From contig JBJKVQ010000014.1 of NCBI GenBank assembly GCA_045562575.1, positions 1-9,800 of the forward strand: a stretch of 9,800 nucleotides of DNA. The letters are read 5' to 3'. The position numbers and the translations under genes are program-made. This document shows positions 6,100-9,800 of this stretch, piece by piece. Numbering within the stretch: position 1 is the first letter of the stretch; every line of letters starts with the position of its first letter. The DNA is from UBA6952 sp045562575 (lineage in GTDB: Bacteria; Chloroflexota; Dehalococcoidia; Lucifugimonadales; UBA6952). The notes under the pieces were generated by a model. It did not search any database. It saw only the letters and a program-made list of their open reading frames with translations, and had not been told where the DNA came from.

Positions 6100-7362
6100 C
6101 TAAAGTTTATTACCTATAATTTTTTCTTCCCACATAATCCCTATATCTTTTTGGCTAAATCCTAATAGAGAACTAAGAATTTCTTCATTATTCTCTCCAT
6201 AAATATTTGCTCGTTCAAATAAAGGATCTTGAATATTTTGAAATTGCCAAATATTTTTCGGATAACTATGTTCACCAGCTATTGGATGATTGATTTTAGT
6301 AAAATACTCCCTCTCAACTAAATGTTCATTTTGAACAATCTCACGTTCATTTTGGATCGCAGCAGAAGGTATATTGTTTTTTTGTAGCAAGTGCATTAAT
6401 TGAAACTTATCGTGTTGTTTAGTCCATTTGTTTATGATCTTATCTATATCGTCATGGTGTTCTATTCTTGCCAAAGCATGTTTATATAGTGAATTATTTA
6501 TCGGTTCATTAATTTGGAATAGATTGCATAAATTTCCCCAATCGTTGTCATTTCTGATTGATATTGCAATCCATTGATCATCACCTATACATTTATAGAC
6601 ACCTTGAGGGGCTCGCGAAGGATGACGGTTACCTATTTGTATAGGATTTTTATTATTCATGCTATATTCCATTAAGTATTTTGTGAGATGTGGTATAAAT
6701 GTTTCAGCTTGTGAAAGATCTATGCTCTGTCCAGTACCTTCAATATTTCTATGAAATAATGCCATACAGACGGCTAGGACTAAATTTAATGCTGCAATAG
6801 CATCAGTATGATATATAGACATTGTTTCAGTTGGTTCTGTATCTGGTGGAGTTCGAAGCAACCAATGTCCTGTAAATGCATCAAGGCCACTTCCCAATGT
6901 GACATATTTTTGGTAAGGACCATCGACCCCCCATCCTGGCATAGACACCATAACCAAATCAGGCCGATACTGTTTAAGTACATCGTAAGATATTCCTAGA
7001 TTTGCCATAGTTCCTGCTGAATATCCTTCTATCACTACATCACTACATTTTACAAGGTCAAATAAAGTGTTTTTACCTGTTTCAGTTTTTAAATCTATAG
7101 ATAGACCTTTCTTATTGCGATTTGCCATATTGTGGCTAGCATATCCATCCCAAGGGCGATCTTTAGTTAATTCATTTTCAACTAATCCTCTACGTGCAGA
7201 AATCACGTCATGTGGTCTTGTTATTGGTGCTCTTGGATACGATTCAATTTTTATTATTTCTGCACCAAGGTCTCCCATAAGGGAATTACCCATTGGCCCC
7301 GCCCAAACTTCTGTTAATTCTAATATTCGAATATTTTTCAAAGGGTAATTATTATCTCTCAT
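6100..7362 (-). CDS. Family III CoA-transferase (CaiB/BaiF), catalytic-type subunit
   Basis: This 420-residue protein of the CaiB/BaiF family moves CoA between carboxylic acids through an Asp-linked acyl intermediate in the cytosol. Seen: the N-terminal IRILELTEVWAGPMGNSLMGDLGAEIIKIE stretch from residue 11 (split motifs LELTEVWAGP and DLGAEIIKIE), NRNKKGLSIDL at 81-91, the CSDVVIEGYSAG block at 106-117, MVSMPGWG..GPY at 138-150, and the HTDAIAALNL helix. In that helix Asp187 aligns with the catalytic Asp169 of formyl-CoA transferase. A GTGQSIDLSQAE motif follows. The start ATG at 7362 overlaps the stop of the upstream gene (TAATG), so both are co-translated. The pairing of two different family III subunits resembles benzylsuccinate CoA-transferase BbsEF, but no aromatic pathway genes are visible and the substrate is unknown. 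Its stop lies 3 bases from the convergent MaoC gene. Confidence 0.92.
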   Translation of the reverse strand: MRDNNYPLKNIRILELTEVWAGPMGNSLMGDLGAEIIKIESYPRAPITRPHDVISARRGLVENELTKDRPWDGYASHNMANRNKKGLSIDLKTETGKNTLFDLVKCSDVVIEGYSAGTMANLGISYDVLKQYRPDLVMVSMPGWGVDGPYQKYVTLGSGLDAFTGHWLLRTPPDTEPTETMSIYHTDAIAALNLVLAVCMALFHRNIEGTGQSIDLSQAETFIPHLTKYLMEYSMNNKNPIQIGNRHPSRAPQGVYKCIGDDQWIAISIRNDNDWGNLCNLFQINEPINNSLYKHALARIEHHDDIDKIINKWTKQHDKFQLMHLLQKNNIPSAAIQNEREIVQNEHLVEREYFTKINHPIAGEHSYPKNIWQFQNIQDPLFERANIYGENNEEILSSLLGFSQKDIGIMWEEKIIGNKL

Positions 7363-8570
7363 TAGATAGTCCCATTAGCTTTCAGTATTGGTAAAGCTTT
7401 TTTTGGAACACCAAGAAACTCATTAAAAATTTCTTTGGTGTGTTGGCTTAATTTCGGTGCGGAAGTAGTTATTTCCCAATCTAGTTGAGAGAAACGAAAT
7501 GGTGCTCCAGTATAAATAATTTCACCTGCTATATCATGTTGTTCTTTAACAAAATAAGATCTATGAAGTAATTGAGGATCAGAAAAAAGATCTCCAATTT
7601 GGTTAATTGGTGTACACATCACGCCATATTCTTGGCATATTTCAAATACTTCTTGTTTAGGCCTTATAAGTAACCATTCAAGTAAATACGATTCAAACTC
7701 TTCTTGTTTTGATTCTCTATTTACTGGTACAGCCCATTCTGGGTCCTGTAATAAATCCTCTTTACCTATAGCTAAACACAATCGTCTAAAAAATCTATCT
7801 TCTCCTGACCCAAATACGATATACCCATCTAAGCATGGATAGCAGCCAGTGGGGTACCTGAGATCTATTGATCCTCTTTGAAGCAATCTTTTTGTATATT
7901 GATCAAATACAGTGCGGGTATCGACATTTCCAATTTGTGCTTCCATTCCGGATATCTTTATTATATGACCATTAGTTGATTCATTAGAACAAAATACAGC
8001 TGCCATAGAAGCAGCCGCAGCAGTTGTACCAATTTGATACAAAATAACGTCAGATCCGTATTGTAAGGGAGGTCCGTCAGCTATTCCATGAGGTGACATT
8101 CTATTAGTTAGAGCAAAAGATATAAAATCATTTGTTTGATATTCTGAATATGGACCATAGTCACCAAATGGAGTAATGTGCGTAATTATTAAACTAGGAT
8201 TAAATCTATGTAGTACTTCCAAAGATAAGCCTAGCTTTTCTAGAAAAATAGATGGTTTATCAATAACGAGTAAGTCGCATTTTTTTATTAATTCAATAAA
8301 CAGTGCGATTCCATCATTTGTTTCTAAATTTAAAGTCACACCTTTTTTATTAGTATTCAAATTTAAGTACAACCCGCTAGTCTCTGCGTTAGGTATGTTT
8401 TCAGGGAAAGGCCCTGATTTTCTACTAGAATCGCCTTGTAATGATTCGATCTTTATAACATGAGCACCATAATCTGCAAATAATTTTGTGCAATATGGTG
8501 CAGTTATATAATCACCAATTTCTAATATGAATAGATCTTCGAAAGTAGTTTTATTGTTAGTTTTTTTCAT
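7362..8570 (-). CDS. Family III CoA-transferase-like protein, probable partner subunit lacking the Asp
   Basis: This is a second CaiB/BaiF-family protein of 402 residues and the first gene of the two-gene operon. Family landmarks are FILEIGDYITAPYCTKLFAD at 14-33, GAHVIKIE at 35-42, NTNKKGVTLNLET at 72-84, the CDLLVIDKPS block at 98-107, ITPFGDYGPYSEY at 132-144, and the Ala-rich helix YQIGTTAAAASMAAVF at 178-193. By register with the downstream paralogue, the catalytic Asp position falls on Leu177. The nearest Asp is 174, three residues earlier. This suggests a non-catalytic or altered subunit in a heteromer. A promoter with TTGACC/TTTAAT lies about 30-60 bases upstream. The Shine-Dalgarno is weak. 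The start at 8570 is favoured because the family N-terminus begins within about 12 residues. Exact reaction and acyl substrate are unknown. An independent homodimer using a different nucleophile is the alternative. Confidence 0.88.
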   Translation of the reverse strand: MKKTNNKTTFEDLFILEIGDYITAPYCTKLFADYGAHVIKIESLQGDSSRKSGPFPENIPNAETSGLYLNLNTNKKGVTLNLETNDGIALFIELIKKCDLLVIDKPSIFLEKLGLSLEVLHRFNPSLIITHITPFGDYGPYSEYQTNDFISFALTNRMSPHGIADGPPLQYGSDVILYQIGTTAAAASMAAVFCSNESTNGHIIKISGMEAQIGNVDTRTVFDQYTKRLLQRGSIDLRYPTGCYPCLDGYIVFGSGEDRFFRRLCLAIGKEDLLQDPEWAVPVNRESKQEEFESYLLEWLLIRPKQEVFEICQEYGVMCTPINQIGDLFSDPQLLHRSYFVKEQHDIAGEIIYTGAPFRFSQLDWEITTSAPKLSQHTKEIFNEFLGVPKKALPILKANGTI

Positions 8571-8600
8571 ACTTTTATATTTCTGAAATCTTTTCTAATC

Positions 8601-8629
8601 ATTAAAAAATCCAAATCGTTATCGGTCAA
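8601..8629 (-). promoter_or_regulatory. Promoter of the CoA-transferase operon
   Basis: On the minus strand, TTGACC (8629-8624, 5 of 6) and TTTAAT (8606-8601, 5 of 6) are separated by exactly 17 bases. Transcription would start near 8594, about 24 bases before the ATG at 8570. This is the best-matching promoter in the window. Confidence 0.6.
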
Positions 8630-8641
8630 GTATGTAACTTG
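8627..8641. repeat. Inverted repeat CAAGT-N5-ACTTG overlapping the -35
   Basis: Perfect 5-base arms flank a 5-base centre, and the left arm shares three bases with the TTGACC -35 of the CoA-transferase promoter. The layout fits a short operator for a dimeric repressor such as a TetR- or MarR-type protein. No regulator gene is in the window and the arms are short, so chance remains possible. Confidence 0.3.
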
Positions 8642-8709
8642 GGAAAAATAGTGAAATATTTCTGATAGTTTAACTTCTTGATGATAAATTAACTTGTTTA
8701 CAATAAGTG

Positions 8710-8718
8710 TGGTATATT
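8710..8718 (+). promoter_or_regulatory. Extended -10 promoter candidate for the MscS gene
   Basis: TGGTATATT at 8710-8718 combines the TG of an extended -10 with TATATT (5 of 6 to TATAAT). No properly spaced -35 is seen. Transcription would begin near 8725, leaving a leader of under 20 bases containing the GGAG ribosome site at 8733-8736. Confidence 0.35.
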
Positions 8719-8732
8719 TTACGTAAATTATT

Positions 8733-8736
8733 GGAG
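8733..8736 (+). promoter_or_regulatory. Ribosome binding site of the MscS gene
   Basis: GGAG lies 5 bases before the ATG at 8742, a workable Shine-Dalgarno. A second in-frame ATG two codons later (8748) is less well placed. Confidence 0.55.
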
Positions 8737-8741
8737 TTTGT

Positions 8742-9800
8742 ATGAATATGGATTTGATTAAAGAAATTACATTAACAGAACTAGTTATTGCTACAATTAT
8801 AGTTTCTATTGGGTTGATTATCGGAATTGTTTTGTTTTTTATTTTTCGTAAAATACAGCAAAACCTCAAAGCGAATAATCAATTTCAACTTGCTGCTGTT
8901 ATAAAAGACTTTGACACGATGGTTATCATTTCTACAATATTCATATCCATCTACATGGCATTGCTTTCTATTGAAGTAATACGTGATAGCCTCTCACAAT
9001 TCAACCAAATATTTTCAATTTTACTTATTGCTCTTATCTCTTACACGCTTGAAAAGGCAAAAAGGCATTCACTTCAATGGTATTCGGTAAAAATAAGCTA
9101 TAACAATTCTCCTCAAATAAAAACCTTAAAAACATTAATACCTACAGTCCAATGGTTTTCAACACTAGTAATAATTTCCTTATCATTATTGATTTGTTTA
9201 GATATTATTGGGATCTCAATTGCACCACTAATTGCTGGTTTGGGTATTGGTGGCTTGGCCGTTGCATTAGCTCTCCAAGGTACATTGAGTAACTTTTTCG
9301 CCGGAGTAAATGTTCTTACGGATGGGAATATACAAGTAGGGGACTATATTGAACTTGCCGACGGGTACGGGGGATATGTTTCAACAATTGGTTGGAGATC
9401 TACTCGTATTAGAACTCTTTCAGACAATACAGTAACAATACCTAACGGCCGTTTAGCGGATACAATCGTTACTAATTATAATCATCCAACAGATGAAATG
9501 TCTGTTTTTATAAAAATGGGTGTTGGATACTTTGAGAATCTTGAAAATGTTGAAAATGTTGTAATTGAAGTTGCAACCCAAGTTATAGAGACTACTGAAG
9601 GAGCTGTTTCACAATACGCGCCAACTGTTTGGTATGAAGAATTTGGTGATGATAACGTTAATTTTTATGCTGTAATGAGGGCAAAAGGTTACATCGATTC
9701 TTGGAGAGTCAAACATTCATTTATAAAGGCTATTTCTACCAGATTCAGAACAGAAAATATTGAGATATCGTTTCACAATACTAATATCTTTATGAGAGAT
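8742..9800 (+). CDS. MscS-family small-conductance mechanosensitive channel (open at right edge)
   Basis: This is an inner-membrane channel that opens under membrane tension and releases solutes on osmotic downshock. From the ATG at 8742, 353 codons run in frame to the window edge with no stop. Hydrophobic segments lie near residues 13-35, 58-79, 87-103 and 135-156, followed by the pore-lining helix with the Gly/Ala-rich pattern GLGIGGLAVALALQGTLSNF at 166-185, which is the MscS TM3 signature. After it come the beta-domain motifs QVGDYIELADGYGGYV, STRIRTLSDNTVTIPNGRL and the C-terminal alpha/beta region ending IEISFHNTNIFMRD. That ending resembles the usual MscS C-terminal IPFPQ..V.LR element, so only a few residues are probably missing. 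Five predicted membrane spans make it longer at the N-terminus than E. coli MscS, which has three. It is transcribed divergently from the CoA-transferases and no functional tie to them is evident. Confidence 0.93.
   Translation, partial: MNMDLIKEITLTELVIATIIVSIGLIIGIVLFFIFRKIQQNLKANNQFQLAAVIKDFDTMVIISTIFISIYMALLSIEVIRDSLSQFNQIFSILLIALISYTLEKAKRHSLQWYSVKISYNNSPQIKTLKTLIPTVQWFSTLVIISLSLLICLDIIGISIAPLIAGLGIGGLAVALALQGTLSNFFAGVNVLTDGNIQVGDYIELADGYGGYVSTIGWRSTRIRTLSDNTVTIPNGRLADTIVTNYNHPTDEMSVFIKMGVGYFENLENVENVVIEVATQVIETTEGAVSQYAPTVWYEEFGDDNVNFYAVMRAKGYIDSWRVKHSFIKAISTRFRTENIEISFHNTNIFMRD

Noticed and set aside
6097..6108. AAACT-AA-AGTTT hairpin between the convergent MaoC and CoA-transferase genes
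   Set aside because: Only five AT-rich pairs with a 2-base loop, lying largely inside the end of the CoA-transferase coding region. It is too weak to call a terminator, although a run of T follows a few bases later.
7067..7348. Open frame of 93 codons on the plus strand
   Set aside because: It is antisense to the N-terminal motifs of the 420-residue CoA-transferase, which are clearly conserved. There is no ribosome site or family resemblance.
8176..8463. Open frame of 95 codons on the plus strand
   Set aside because: It lies antisense inside the 402-residue CoA-transferase, whose family motifs cover this stretch. There is no independent support.
8567..8869. Open frame of 100 codons on the minus strand upstream of the CoA-transferase operon
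   Set aside because: It runs antisense through the start of the MscS gene and through both promoters of the divergent region. It has no recognisable motif and a low-complexity Ile/Thr-rich translation.
9540..9561. Tandem GAAAATGTT units in the MscS gene
   Set aside because: The two copies encode ENVENV in a charged helix of the cytoplasmic domain and keep the frame. This looks like ordinary local similarity rather than a functional DNA repeat.

Overview
The window is AT-rich, densely coding bacterial DNA with short intergenic gaps, several stop/start overlaps and Shine-Dalgarno sites of the AGGAGG type. It has no RNA genes, no mobile elements and no CRISPR. The gene mix is SUF iron-sulfur assembly, MaoC-type dehydratases, paired family III CoA-transferases and an MscS channel. 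It would suit a low-GC free-living heterotroph such as a streamlined uncultivated marine lineage. AT-rich Chloroflexota of the SAR202/Dehalococcoidia type are one guess, because such genomes carry many CaiB/BaiF and MaoC genes. Nothing in the window fixes the phylum.

Region 1 (1-4309, minus strand) is a compact SUF operon read in the order sufB, sufC, sufD, sufS. The gaps are 1, 6 and 0 bases, and sufS runs off the left edge. It encodes the SufBCD scaffold/ATPase complex and the cysteine desulfurase. Catalytic or cluster-associated residues are present in all four proteins as far as they can be read.

Region 2 (4310-4509) is a 200-base divergent control region. Sigma70-like promoters face both ways, and two palindromes sit on the rightward one.

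Region 3 (4510-6096, plus strand) is a three-gene operon. It encodes a PHP-domain metal-dependent phosphoesterase followed by two small hot-dog-fold MaoC/FAS1-like dehydratase subunits, with spacings of 7 bases and a 1-base overlap.

Region 4 (6100-8570, minus strand) converges on region 3 with only 3 bases between the stop codons. It is a two-gene operon of family III (CaiB/BaiF) CoA-transferases joined by a TAATG overlap. Only the downstream member keeps the expected catalytic Asp. The upstream member appears to have Leu there, so the pair probably forms a heteromer.

Region 5 (8571-8741) is a second divergent intergenic region. It has a good promoter for the CoA-transferases, an inverted repeat on that promoter's -35, and an extended -10 for the rightward gene. 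Region 6 (8742-9800, plus strand) is an MscS-family mechanosensitive channel, open at the right edge and probably within a few codons of its end.

The genes around 5180-8570 suggest an acyl-CoA module: CoA is moved onto a carboxylic acid and the enoyl/hydroxyacyl-CoA is hydrated or dehydrated. The substrate cannot be read from sequence. The most interesting points are that neither MaoC-like subunit shows the textbook Asp/His dyad, that one CoA-transferase lacks its Asp, and that a PHP phosphoesterase heads the dehydratase operon.
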